Source: Lophium mytilinum
Taxonomy: Eukaryota; Ascomycota; Dothideomycetes; Mytilinidiales; Mytilinidiaceae
Direction: 5' to 3'
Length of the DNA stretch: 64,000 nt
Assembly: GCA_010093605.1 (NCBI GenBank)
Contig: MU004182.1
Coordinates: forward strand, 2,217,195 to 2,281,194
The position numbers and the translations under genes are program-made. Position 1 is the stretch's first letter, and each line of letters opens with the position of its first letter. The notes beneath the pieces are model-generated. The model did not search any database and was not told where the DNA came from. It saw only the letters and a program-made list of their open reading frames with translations. Of the stretch, positions 45,338 through 57,480 are shown piece after piece.

Positions 45338-46356
45338 TTTTGGGGGTTGAGCGGAGAGGTTGGAGGCGATAGAGCTGAGAGAGTGATATAGTAAGAAGAT
45401 ATGGTATTTGAGAGCCCTCTGAGATTGAGAGTAAGGGGTTGAGAATGGACGGGATGGCTTGATAGAAGTTCTAGGTTCGGGCAGCTACGCTTTTATAGAC
45501 TTTCGCACGCTGCTGTCGTAATATTACTCAGTCCGAAAGGCCGACGCAGCGAGAGAATGGTAAGCTCCTTGGATGATTACGAAGCCCTAGCTGTATGACG
45601 GCACTTTGAAATACGCGCGATATGCCCAGAGAACCACAGTGCGTGGGGGGTCGACCATACTTTTGGAGGCGGGAATATCTGCGCTCCGCAATTCCATTGG
45701 ATGCTGATATGGGAATTTGTGCTAGCTTCTTTACTTATGTAAGTAGACTACTGTTGAATATGCTGACGCAGCGGCTCGCATCTCATATAAGTAAATATAG
45801 AAGGAAACGAGGACGAGGGGGTATGTCACCATGCGCTAAATGCTGCTCGCATGACGTATTGGGCTTTCAATTCAGATCCAGGTATCAAAGTTAAGGGTAG
45901 TATGGCTACTGCAGTGTATAAAGTATGAACTAAATCTCCGCTTTACGAGATATTTGAGGTTGAGAAGGTACTGATGAAAGCGCGAAGTTTGAATTAAAGT
46001 TGTGAGCGTCACCTATGTTGGGGCCAAGGCAGGCCCTTTACTCACACCTTTATCTTCGACGCATCACTCTTCTCTAGCTCGTTAGCTAGTTCCAGTGTAA
46101 TATAGGACCCCGCCGTGGTACTTCTTCGGACCTTCGATGAATGATACGCTTGGAAGAACGTTCGTTAGTGTATATGTATCTCTTGACGACTCTCACCATA
46201 TCTTAGCAGGCCAGACATATAAAATGTACGAAACGTAAGACTTGTATTGTCCGTAAGGGGCTGCAGAGGAACGGACCCACGCAATCATTCAACTGCGACT
46301 AGAATGACGTCCAATCGGCTTCCGAGCTGCCCAAGAGCGATGACCAAGTGATAGAA
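45338..46356. other. Intergenic region
   Basis: 1 kb with no gene seen. Leader of the SDR on the left; the rest is unremarkable. Confidence 0.4.
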
Positions 46357-47786
46357 TCACAACATGCTGCTCTTCACTTCACTATGACCCTTCTCTTCCT
46401 TCATCTTTCCTTTCTTCTCCTTGGCCTCGGCCTCTATGGCCCCGAGCTCTTTCTCCTCGCTAGGAAATAGACCACCTGGGAAGAAAGTCCCGACCAAGGC
46501 ACGGCCAACTGTAGGGAACGCTCTCTCACTTTCGATGATTGCCGCAACGACTTTCGGACTTCCAATCACTGTCGTATATTTGAGCGGGAGGCCGAGGGCT
46601 TCGGGTTTCCTGCTCCAGCCGGCGACAAACATGTTCTGCAGCATCCCTATTCCTCCAACCGCGATGAGAAACCAAGACTGATCCGTAAGGGCCGAGCTTG
46701 TGATGAGCAAGATCACCCACAGCACACCCAGGATGACCATGCCGAATCGAGTAGTTTTTGAGATGGCCGGAGAATCGAGGTTGTCGAAGCCAGTACACAG
46801 GTCTTCTAGGTTCAAGCCACATCCGTCGCATTCGACGACGATAACATGCTGTGCGCCATTTCCTCTCGTCATGATGTACGTCCTCTTCTTTCCGGGCTCG
46901 ATCTGCCGACAGGCCCATTTCTCTCTGCGCCACTGCCGCTGGCAGCCCGTCAGAAGACATAAGATGATGGCTGAAACCGTCACAAGAAACACGCCCCAGT
47001 TGCCATAGATACCCAGCGGTATCGCGGAAACGCCTATTTGTATAATCGCAACGACGATGCCGGACCAGAACAAAAGGTCCCTTCCTGGCTTTTGAAACTG
47101 GTGCTTCTTGTCCGGATCGAACTTCCAGAAGCTCACAACCAGACCAGCATGTGCGGGGAATTCGACGTGGCTAGGATCCAGCCCTTTCGACGCGGCTTGG
47201 TCTTTGTCATACTGCCACTTGCCATTCTTGAGTTCCTTGACTTTCTCCCTTACTGGATTGCCCATCCAGTATTCGAAATCGCGCATTGCGCGACCGAGGA
47301 CCCAGGAGCCATTTCCACGTGACTGGCCGTTGGCTGCGTTGATGACTGTACAGGGCGTGTCGGCACCTGGCATCAACTTGTTTTCTCCAATTGCAGAGTT
47401 GATAGCGGAGGTGGCATAAGATACCCAACCTGCAATGCTTGTTAGTAAAGGGGGCTGGTGATATTGGAGAATGGCAATCAGCAAGGTACCCCTCTCCATC
47501 AGGGTGCGATTCGTCGCAAAGAGCATCAATGCTGTAGACAACAGAAATTTCGCATCATGAAAGTTGCACATATGCGAAAGAATAACGTACCAAATGAGAA
47601 GGCCACCGGCGTAATGCGTCCTCCAGCCAACTGAGCGAGAGCTCGTGAAACCACATCGCCGCCGAGAAGGAGGAGGACCGTGAACGCATAATTACTTGGG
47701 CTCGCCCACTGGGCCTTGAACGCAGCAGACGGTGAATTCAGGTCAAAATCTCGAGGCTGAAGAAGGTGCTTGTAGAACGGCGCCAT
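46357..47786 (-). CDS. Multi-pass membrane protein of unknown function
   Basis: Exons 47786-47591 and 47429-46357 give 422 residues. The splice joins ITPVAFSF to GWVSYATSAIN, phase-correct; the alternative of reading through the 161-nt intron puts a hydrophilic insert there. Hydrophobic segments: TVLLLLGGDVVSRAL (about 36-50), LLFWSGIVVAIIQIGVSAIPL and NWGVFLVTVSAIILCLL (about 186-228), FGMVILGVLWVILLITSSAL and WFLIAVGGIGMLQNMFVAGW (about 300-345). Between them lies a Cys-containing loop (VVECDGCGLNLEDLC). The C-terminus is Lys/Glu-rich. No family name is assigned. It is divergent from the HET-domain gene at 48773, with a 1-kb shared upstream region; homologous pairing in other species would support a joint role. 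Confidence 0.82.
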
Positions 47787-48772
47787 GGTATACTCAGAGT
47801 CTGTATGAGAGAAGTTGGGTGGTGAGAGTGTAATGAGTTTGCGACCACCCCGTGCCTCTATGCATTGTGATTTTCGTGTGTGAACAATCAAAGACCACTG
47901 CCAGACCGTTACACCCTCGCAAAGGACTCCTCTGTGACTTACCGGGGTTCAGCTATTCTACGCAAGCCACTTTCCGACTGATTGGTAACAGCTACAGCTA
48001 CCCTTGCACTACGCATGAGCACTGAACGCCTAAAAACCACCGCTCCTCCAACTTGCAGCTAAGCTCCCGACTTTTCCTCAGGGAGTATGAGAAAAGCATA
48101 TATAAACGCCTACAAGGCCGCCGATTTGGCCTTATAATTGAACGGTCGGGCTGTCAAGTAAACCTCCTAGCTCAACGGTCGACTAACTCTGAAGCTGCGA
48201 AAGTTCGCACGTTGCAATGAGCGTGATTGGGCCATATTAGACGAGGTGGAGCAACGTCGCCTATCCCCGTCTTTAACAGCACCCTGACAGCGACGATCAA
48301 TGGTTCAGCTGGCATCTATTCTGCCCCATGAATCGACAACCAATACTCTTGTGCCACATCGTGGTTTTGCAGCCGTATTCAGAGTGTTCGTGCACACTCG
48401 CCTCCCTTTTGGGAGCATGTTGCATTTCGGACATCTGCTGACTGCCGCAAAGGCTGGCTGGGCACGGCAGGTCCGGGCGAAGATACCGGCCTCTCAGCCT
48501 GGACTTTAATCTTTGGGCGAGCAGCTACACCCGTGCTGCAACCCGCGCGCTGGCGGACGTGCTGCACATAAAATATTCTAGGGGGGACCGTCGGAGTCGA
48601 ATCTGTGAGCATCCTGGTATGGGTTGCGTTGCATAGCTCCTCGAATCGACATAATCATAAACCCTCCCCGCCCTACGCAGTTACGACTTTCCACAGATCA
48701 TCCTTGAATGCTTGATATTCTGCCTCCACTATCAATCTCGAGCAGACTTTCCGACGAAGCCGGCTACAGAAC
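47787..48772. promoter_or_regulatory. Shared upstream region of the membrane protein and HET gene
   Basis: 986 bp between two divergent genes. No coding frame supported and no named motif; it presumably carries both promoters. Confidence 0.4.
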
Positions 48773-51548
48773 ATGGATCATCTCGTTCTTCCAGAGGGAG
48801 CAAAGCCATGGATGATGTTGGCCTACGACTGTCCAGAGACTGAACATTACGAAAACATACCTGATAAGGGCTTCGCATACTCCGAGTTCTACAAGAGAGT
48901 TGGTTGGGGCTACGATGAAGTATGGGCCCAGCCTCAGCAAAGCGAGGACCTCCTCGGAGGAGTGGTAGAAGGCGCAGAGGATAAGATTCGCGAGCCCTGG
49001 GAACTCGACAAATTCTTCCAAACATGGCTTTTCTTCGGCCTCATCATCGAGGTGTTCGCTCTTAGCGGTATCGAAGTAAAGACTAGTGATTTCCTGGCTC
49101 CTATTGTGCGAAAAGCTGTCCATAAGCCTCAGACGGCGCACCTAATCACGACCAGCAAGCTGCCGGACTTGATCAAGCAATGGAGGGAGAAGCATCAAGC
49201 CTCAAGAGACGAAACGGTTTTTGAAGCGGCTCTGAAGCTTCTTGACCATGTGGGAAAGATCGTGGACTACCATTGTGCGGGCGGTAAAGACCATCGGTCC
49301 ATCCACCAGTATGGAAAAGTCCTGTGGTCGGTCTCGGACGAAACAACAACGGCCATTATCGCGGTTGCTTTCACGCTCCGCAAGGCTGCATATGCCATCT
49401 ACAATAAGCCAGGTAACGGAGACCGATGGCCGGTTGCCAACTCCATGCTCTTGTATCAGCGCATCCAACGGAAGTGGTGCAAGTCCGATGCAGCGATGAT
49501 AATGGAAGACTTTGACATTGATGGCCAAAATTACATCGCTGCGGCGCAGGGCCGTACACTCGAAGAACTTGACCGCCATTACGCCTGCACTGATCGCTCG
49601 TGCGAAGCAAGAGTGGCTGACGGTACTTACGAGACTCAACACGACCCGGAATGCCATGAGGATGATTACGAACCCGAGCCAAGATTTCTGGGGCATGTGT
49701 TTCCTGAATACGGCAAAAGACCTGCATCCCTTCGAGAAGCAATTAAACATACCATGGATGCGGGCCACCTGCCCGTTTTGAGATACGATGCCGAGCAGAA
49801 GGGCCTTCGAACCTACGGACACCTAAAGGATTCATATTCGGAGGAGAGCTCCAAAGTCCCTCCCTTTGTTGCAATTTCCCACGTGTAAGTCCACAAGACC
49901 CTATTTAGGGACTCGCCGGCTTACTCTCGATAGATGGGCGGATGGAAAGGGAAACCCTTTCGACAACTCTCTTCCTTACTGTCAATTAGAAATGATTCAG
50001 AAGCTGGTTGACAAACTTTGCGCTGAAAGTTTGCCGGCAACAAAGCAACACTCTAGCCCAGGTTTCTGGATGGATACCCTTTGCTGTATTGTTGGCACCG
50101 ATGACGAAAGCAAATCCTACAAGAAGAAGAGCATCCAGTCAATGCGAGAGATTTACGGCGAAAGCGTAGCAGTATTGATCATAGATCCATGGCTGATGTC
50201 GATCCCATCGACAGCTTCAGTCAACGAGATATGCTACCGAATATACGCGTCGGGATGGTCTCGCCGTCTCTGGACCCACCAAGAAGGTTTCCTTGCCCGC
50301 GAAGTTTACTACCAGCTCCAGGACAAGCCACTGAAGCTGCCCGATGTTGATGAGCTGGCCAAAGAATTCCAGAAGAAGATGGCCTATCAAGGTTATCCAA
50401 TCGGATTTCCACTCCAGGCCTCGGGGAAAACTAGCTTCTACTATACCACCGTGAAGACGATTGTGAACGGCATCCAAGAAGGGCGCATTCCTCAAGACAA
50501 CAAGTGGATCTTGTACGGACATTTGGCTGATTCGCTGGGATACCGCTCGACCACGAATATCGACGATGAACTCCTCTGTGTAGCATCTGTCATTGGGTTA
50601 ACTGTCAAGACCTATGCCAAACTAGAGGTTGAGAAGAGCCGAAAGCAAACAGCAGAGCTGCGAATGAGAGCATTCCTGGAAGAGATCGGCCGTTTCCGCC
50701 AGGGCATCATCTTCAACAATTACAAGCGGCTTACGATTCCCGGGTTCCGCTGGGCGCCAGTGTCCTTGCTGGGCCACCGATCTTCAGGGCTAGGAGACCT
50801 CGACGATACAAAAGACTCCAAGATCGAGGACTACAGCCATTTAGCCCTCAACGATATACATGTCGAGGTTAGCGCTCTGAACATGAAAGTGAACCTCAAC
50901 AAGTACATACCTCGCAAACTGGGCATAGATCGCCGCCTCATGTCCATGGTCTTTAATGATAAGACAATTCTTCTTCCGACAGTCGGCCTGCCGGTCGACT
51001 ATCCAGGTTATATCATCAGGTTTTCTTCGAAGACGCATGGCCTGACTATTAATATGGCTGAGCGAAGATTCGGTCTCACCTACTCTCCCCTCCCGACTGC
51101 CGCCTTCTTCAAAGCTCCGGCAATGCCAACAATGCCGAAAGTTCCTTCATTTGGCAAGGTCCCCACTCTTGGGAAAAGCAAGCTGGGTTCTTTTGGAAAG
51201 GCCGCCCCTGCTCAAGTTGTCGAAGAAGTTCAGAAATCTCCAGTCCTCGAACAAGTCGCCGAGGTCGTATCGTACAAATATGTAGTATTTGTCGCTGAGA
51301 ACGATGTTGAGTGGGCGTATGACAGAGAGTACGTCTTGATCGTGCAGAGGCCGTTAGGCGAGACCAGCTCACAGGAGTTCCTGGCCATGGTAGGGCGCAA
51401 ATCAGTCGGACCTGGTAAACGGTACTGGGTCCAATCTTTGTGCTCGGCGATAGTCCGTGCCAAGAGACCAACTGATGACCGCAAAGTTGATGCGGGGATT
51501 GATTTCCTTGATGTTTCGCAGGCGAGTACGAACTGGGTGGTCACCTAA
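48773..51548 (+). CDS. HET-domain (heterokaryon incompatibility) protein
   Basis: Exons 48773-49884 and 49934-51548 give 908 residues. The HET domain is split by the intron: PPFVAISHV joins WADGKGNPFDNSLPYCQLEM (about 363-390), followed by FWMDTLCCIVGTDD (about 415) and ASGWSRRLWTHQEGFLAREVYY (about 475), the three diagnostic blocks of this domain variant. The N-terminal 360 residues are helical, with a Cys/His-containing segment (HYACTDRSCEARVADG). The C-terminal region has short PxMPxxPSFGKVP repeats (about 765-790) and a conserved-looking tail (KRYWVQSLCSAIV). HET-domain proteins mediate non-self recognition and cell death in fungi, but most are untested. Complete; no stops or shifts. Function of this copy inferred. 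Confidence 0.88.
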
Positions 51549-51981
51549 GTTCAATTTTTCGAGGGGATAGGAAATTTCTAAGGGATAACTCACTTGACGA
51601 ACAATTGGCAAGCATTCTCTACGTCTATGATGAATTTCGAAACTGTTCTAATGTCGACTGTGTCACTATAAGCCTAATTATAGCCCCCCTTTGGTCGCTT
51701 GGTTTTTCCCGTGGTCTTTGAGATGGTTCCGAGGGTGAGGTGATGGTAAATGAGAAGCTAGGGGATGAAGCTTTCAGCGGGAATGAACCTAGATTGGAGG
51801 CGACTCTTGAAGTGTTAAATGAACGGTGAGGAAAAGGCATCGCGCGCTCCAGCAAAGTGGATGTAACCCATTGTAATAGACTTACTTTGATAAGACAGGT
51901 TTCTTACAAGGTTCAGAAGGGTTTTCGTGCGGCGCAGCACTAGGTCCGCTCCTTGAACGCTCAGCCTCCTTTGGCTCAAAA
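51549..51981. other. Intergenic region
   Basis: 3' flank of the HET gene and upstream flank of the kinase pseudogene; nothing else seen. Confidence 0.35.
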
Positions 51982-53514
51982 ATGCGTGTCGTCCGCACTG
52001 CCCCATTTCTGCAGCGCTCGAACTTTACTCAACTTCCTCTGCCTGGATTGTTCTGTCGCCGATCCCATATTTCTACGAAGGCCGACTTCGACACAATCGA
52101 AGAGCAAACAACACCCCGGTACAACCAAAGACACTACTATCCCGTCAACATCGGCGACATCTTGAAAGACCAGTACCGGGTCATCGCAAAACTGGGCTAT
52201 GGCGCATACTCTACAGTATGACTTGCGCGGAATGAGAGGTTCGCATCCAACACGCTCATCTTTAGTCGTTATTAAATTTGAGCTAGGTCTATGGAATACA
52301 CCGCCCTCAAGACCTGCATACAAGACGATACAGAGACTTCGCCTATCTTGAATGAAGTCGAGAAGCTTCAGCTACCTGCCAAGGCGCTACAACCCCCTTT
52401 GGTGCCTGGGAGTGAGGATCATGTTGGCCCGCTCTTTACGCGTCTTGCGCGTGACATCTTTGAAATCCAGGGACCAAGTGGCCGTCATTATTGTATCGCT
52501 TTCAAATGCCATGAAAACAGCGTTCGCACGTTGCAAGAAAGATCTCGTGATGCCAAGTTGCCAAAACTTCTAGTGCGATCTGCAGTACATCGCCTTTGTT
52601 CTCCCTGAATTGGCTGCACGCGGTCTGCAGCGTTGTGCACACTGGTATGTGCTTACTTGCAATTCTTCATTAAGCAGTAATCCAACAAATTGAAGATATT
52701 TCGCCGCAAAACGGTTTAATGGCGACCGAGGACGATACCATATTCCATGATATTGAGAGCCAAGAGTCGAAAGATCCGAGTCCACCTCTCGTGAGCGACA
52801 AAGGACCTATTTATCATTCTCACCCAACTATGCTAGAGCTTTCTGGCCATCCTATTCTTACTGATTTTGGGGACATGCGGTTGGTTGAGCCAATGAGCAC
52901 CGATTGGGCTATGCCTGACATATCTCGAGCTCCAGAGGTGCTGCTAAAGCTCCCTTGGACTGACCCCGTTGATATCTGGTCGGTGGGCGTTATGGTCAGA
53001 GATTTGACGCTCGAATTTTCAATTTATTACTAATACCTGTTAACAGACTCTTGAACTTCTTGAAGGAAAGAACCTTTTCGATCCTGTTGATCGTGAGAAT
53101 CACCAATACGTGCTTCCATTAGCACTAGCACAGTACATCGGCTACCTCGGGCCTCCATCACTAGAGATGGCCAAGCGAAGCCCGCTTTTCTCCCAGTATT
53201 TTGATGACCAAGGTAAGCTACCTCTCCTCCATGAGCTTAATTCACTTGTATCGACTTCCAACGTCTGACCACCACCAGGCAGCTAGACCTATGACTTTCC
53301 AATCCCCCAAACATCGTTCGAGGACTTTGCCACAGTCATCCCTCCCGGCGAAGAGAAAAACTTGTTCCTATAGTATTTCCGAAAGCAGCTAACTTGGGAT
53401 CCGGAAGTGAGAGCACAGTCAGCAGACCTTCTCACCGACGAGTGGCTTATGAAGCCCAATGATATCATGGGGCTCGCGTTTCCATCACAGGAAGAGCCCG
53501 AGCCGGTCTCGTGA
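51982..53514 (+). pseudogene. Degenerate SRPK-like protein kinase
   Basis: The remains follow fungal SRPK-like kinases in order: YYPVNIGDILKDQYRVIAKL and GYGAYSTV (glycine loop), then a stop where Trp is normal (STV-stop-LARNE); YTALKTCIQDD; GPSGRHYCIAF; a one-base frameshift near 52588-52602 before FSLNWLHAVCSVVHT; after an intron, DISPQNGLM; HPILTDFGDMRL; RAPEVLLKLPW and VDIWSVGVM; TLELLEGKNLFDP; YIGYLGPPSLEM. Two more stops occur near the end (G-S-stop-TYDFP and LFL-stop-YFRKQL). At least three stops and a shift make a functional product unlikely. Two stops replace expected tryptophans (TGG to TGA or TAG), as expected of repeat-induced point mutation. Introns remain recognisable. Confidence 0.85.
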
Positions 53515-55317
53515 TTCCCTTGCGTAAGGGACGGCTAGCGGCCGTCACTGTCTCTTCTCTATCCAAAGTTATGCCCGACTCTAGCAGTCCTAGAACATGT
53601 ACCAATAAGAAACTTCTTGCCAAACCTGGATCCTGTGGGGTGACCAAGAAGACGCAGTACGCCTCTCGAGATACACAGTGATGTGCCTTGCTCGAAAGTT
53701 CGTAAAGACATGCCCTGCTCGAAAGCCAGGGATGTCAGTCGCTGTCGGCAAACCGGGCCTCGAGATGATGCCACCGACGTTATGATACTTCTGCGGATTC
53801 CTGTCTTTATACGAGATGCTTTCGATGTGACAATCTTGTGCGCGCCAAGTTGCTTGTCCGGTTTCGAAACGGTTCATCCTCTCACCTAGCATATCCAGCT
53901 CCGAAGTAAGCGGATACCAAGCCACGATTTTTTAGAACCTGCAGCAGTCGATGTTGTGAGAGTACCGTCGTACCTTTCGTGCGCGCCTGTAGTTGGTGTC
54001 CGATGCCGTTGGAGAGGCTACTGTAGCGACACCTATTATTGGTACAAAGCAGCTTGTAAGACTCGTGGCCTGGGATAATCAACCTAAGACACCTTGCTAG
54101 AACTCGAAACTTCGAGCACTTTCATCTAAGAGGAGTAAGCAAAGTTAAGCTGGGTTAAGTAGACCGGAGGAGACCTTAGTTGAAGGCTCAGTCGGGCCAG
54201 AGCCGACCTTGGCCTCAGTAAAACACCGATTTATCACACCCCTCTCCGTCCCAGCTCTTCTCAGCCAAAGAACAAAAAAAGACAAAAAGTAAAGACTTAC
54301 TTATATAGACAGCCCCCAACCTGACTGTCCTAGCGGATCCCATTGAAATCACTTCAGGAACGATCCGCCTCCACTACGAGTAACCATGCAGCCTCTTATC
54401 GAGTGCAATTACATGAAACCCGACACTGACAGCTCCGGGAATCGAACCCGGGCCGTCAGGCAACGTATGGCCTGCACCCACCAGGGTGGACAACCTTTCG
54501 GAAGCTGCTGAATACATTGGAGAGCTGCCAAAATTAAATGGTCTTTAAGGGTTTAGGCGAGGTCCTCACAGTAAATCTCACACGTGATGTCTCACCACCA
54601 ACCATGACGTCTCCCCTGGGGATTTCTCTAGTGGGATCGCGGGCCACTTCACCTCACCCAACTCCGTTTCACCTCTAATCTTTACACTTTATCAGCTGTC
54701 TTTTGTATTGAAGGCACTCCCGCGGGCATTTAGAACACGACCAGCTCGCTGTACCTTATCTCACCTCCGACATTTTACCTGTTTTGATCATTGGAGGAAA
54801 TCTAAATCGGTTGGGCCAATTGCGCGTGCCAACGAAACCCATATATCAATCCCCACCGCCGCTTTCCAGCCGGAGATTGCTTGCTCCCTGGTGTTCTGAG
54901 CTGTCTACTTCACTTCCGCCTCTTTCTCCAGTACGAACGTTTCAAAGGAAGACGAATGATGGCATAGAGAATAGAGAGCTCCAATTGGAAACGACTAACC
55001 GTTCTATTCACCTCTCACCTACCCCGACTTACAAATATGCGTCTATAATCTACTACGAACAAAAGAGAAAACTGACGCTGATGCAAGACTATTCTGACTG
55101 GTCGAGCCCAGACCCCTATTGATGCCCCGGAGCCCTCCAAAAAACGCCTCTACCAGCCTATCCCAACCCAGACAAAAGAAATAATGCGTAGGGTATGTAA
55201 ATCATGACCATAGACCTGGCAGCGCGCAACTTCCGAACCCATTACCGTCGACGAACGTAAACATAGATATGCCTCTTAACCTCTCTCTCTAACGCAAAGA
55301 CATGGGGTAGGACGCAC
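53515..55317. other. Gene-poor region
   Basis: 1.8 kb with no gene supported. On the minus strand near 54425-54450 the bases CCGGGTTCGATTCCCGG form a perfect tRNA T-arm/B-box, but no complete tRNA can be folded around it. Two similar segments with TGCTCGAAAG occur near 53692 and 53716. Confidence 0.4.
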
Positions 55318-56576
55318 TTAAGCACTCGCTACCCCCAATCCCTCGCACAACCTCGCCCGCCACATCCCGCAAACCTCCTCGAAACCGCCGACAACGCCAG
55401 CGCACACTTTCTCCGCTTCCCGCTCGCTGAGCCGCTTCTCCCACCCGCCGCGCTCGATGAACCGCACGCCTTCTTCCCGTGCTTCGTCTTCTTTACGCCA
55501 TTCGCCTACGGCGATTTGGACGCTCTTTAGGCGGCGTGTGGCGACGGCTGTGGCCTGGCGGCTCATGTGTAGTGAATCAGAGAGGTAGGAGAGGGTTTGG
55601 AGGAGGTCGCGGGTCTGGTTTGTGAGTTGGGCGAGGGCGTAGAGGGGTTCGGAAGGGGGTTGAGGGAGGAGTTCCAGGGTCGTGGTTATGAGGGGGAGGA
55701 GGGTGTCGATGGTGTCTGGATCGAGCATGCCGGTGGTGATGGCGAGTGGGGAGAGGAGGGAGGAGGTCAGGGAGGTCAGGGTGCGGGTTTGGTGGGTGAG
55801 GTGGGATCCTAGAGCTGAGTGGGCTGTTGTGAGTCTGTGATAGCGTTAGCATCCGGTATATACGTATAGTGTTCGCGACTGCTAGAAACTTGAACTGTCT
55901 CCAGGAGATTGAAAGACGAAGAAGAGTACACATACCGCGTAGCACCGCTCTCCACCCCCGCCTGACTCCCCAGGTCCCTCAACTGCTCCGTCACCCGTCC
56001 CACAACCCCATCCGCCGCACTCCCATTCATCTCCATGCCCCGCCTGGCCAGACTCTCCACCGCCGCCATACGCGCCTCCAGCCCCGCCGATATCCCCTCG
56101 CTGGTCTCCAGGTCCGAGTCGTCCCCATAGTCGCTCCCATCATACATCGACTCCTTCCGGCGATGTCTGCTATTTCGCAACGCGCGGGCCGGACTCAGAG
56201 TCTTCTCCGCTACCGGCGACGACGCGAGCACGACACCGGAGTCGCGAGGCACGCCGTTGACTCCATTTAGGTGAATTTCGTCGCCATTGACGCTTTGTGC
56301 GAGTGGTTGGTCCTCCTCTTCGTAGCCGTCCCCCTCCTCGCCGTCGTCCCATGCATCGGCCAGTTCGTCTGCGAGACTCCCGAGCCCTTCTCCGCCTCCA
56401 TCTCCACCTACGTCGCCGTAGTCTTGAAAGCCGTGTGACGAGCGGGGCGTTACGGGGCTGTATCCTGCGCCCGAGGAGCGGCGTCGGGAGTGCGTGTTCG
56501 AGTTGATGTCGATGCTGGAGGGGTGGCGGCGGTGTGAGATTGGGCGGCTGGCGGGGGTTCGTGGTGGTGAGGACAT
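55318..56576 (-). CDS. Uncharacterised serine-rich/helical protein
   Basis: Exons 56576-55936 and 55834-55318 give 385 residues; the splice joins ESGATR to LTTAHSALGS in frame. N-terminal 170 residues: disordered, rich in Ser, Arg, Gly and Asp/Glu (SRRRSSGAGYSPVTPRSS, DDGEEGDGYEEEDQPL). From about residue 180 the protein is mostly helical: GLEARMAAVESLARRG, VVGRVTEQLRDLGSQAG, HLTHQTRTLTSLTSSLL, LLPLITTTLELLPQPP, LYALAQLTNQTRDLLQTL and RLSEREAEKVCAGVVGGFEEVC. No domain is recognised; a coiled-coil adaptor is possible. Several SP and TP sites suggest phosphorylation. Likely a conserved ascomycete gene, judging by its composition and complete structure. Confidence 0.75.
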
Positions 56577-57480
56577 GGTCGTAAAAGTACAGAGAACAGT
56601 AGAACACGAGTGTACGGGGTAGTTGGGTGTAGATGTGGTTATAAGGACGACGTGACGCGTAAATATATTCTAGATGCGGTACCGCATGCGGAGGTGGATG
56701 AGGTTGGTGACTTCGGCCTGGCTTCCGCGCGCGGAGAGCTTGCCCGGTGGCTATTTTTGGAGACCGAGACGCGGATATTCGTCCGCCTGTAGTTTTGAAG
56801 ATTGCGTATGAGCTTCAGATATGCGAGAGAGTATAGGTGGGTGAGTGTGGTGGGAGAGCAATCTGGTTGGAGCGGAAGTCGGTATGGATGTGTTGTTCAC
56901 CGACCCAAAACGAGACTATATCATCACGCATCCTAGCTCATAACATCGCCCATGTTCTGGGATAATGCTCGATCTTGTTGCATATAGGGGGTGGGCAATT
57001 CTGATCGCCCAAACTAGCCGTGCTTTTACTATCAGAACGGTAATTTTCAGGACTTGGAGACCCTGAAATGATCGCTCAATATTCAAATCTACCCGATTCT
57101 CTTTCCTATCGCTGAATCTTACACCTCTAACACAATCTTCGGGGGGCTAGGGGTATCCTCGCACACAATAGAGACAAACAAGACCAGTATCAATATAAGA
57201 CACCACTTCCAGTGCCTTTGCTTCTCAATCCACCATCACTTTCTTCGTGGTATATCTCTGGAGACATAGTCTCCAGGTGCCTCGCATATGCCCCAAAACG
57301 ACCAGAGCCGCCGCCGTGAATCTCAGAAACTCGCAAAGAAGCCGAAACCCAACCCATCCATTTCAAGCCAAACCAAAGACATGTAAACACACGAACTCCG
57401 GCAATGCCCCAGAAATATGCCTATGCCGCTGAATACGAAATTTTGCGCGTGAACGAGCCACCGAGCGTGTGGCGGTGCTG
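56577..57480. other. Intergenic region
   Basis: No gene supported. Contains the upstream flank of the gene at 56576 and probably the 3' untranslated part of the gene ending at 57481. Confidence 0.4.

Noticed and set aside
46357-47571. A start of the membrane protein at 47571 inside the long frame.
   Set aside because: That codon lies in an intron; joining 47786-47591 to 47429 gives the continuous segment VAFSFGWVSYAT and a proper ATG in good context.
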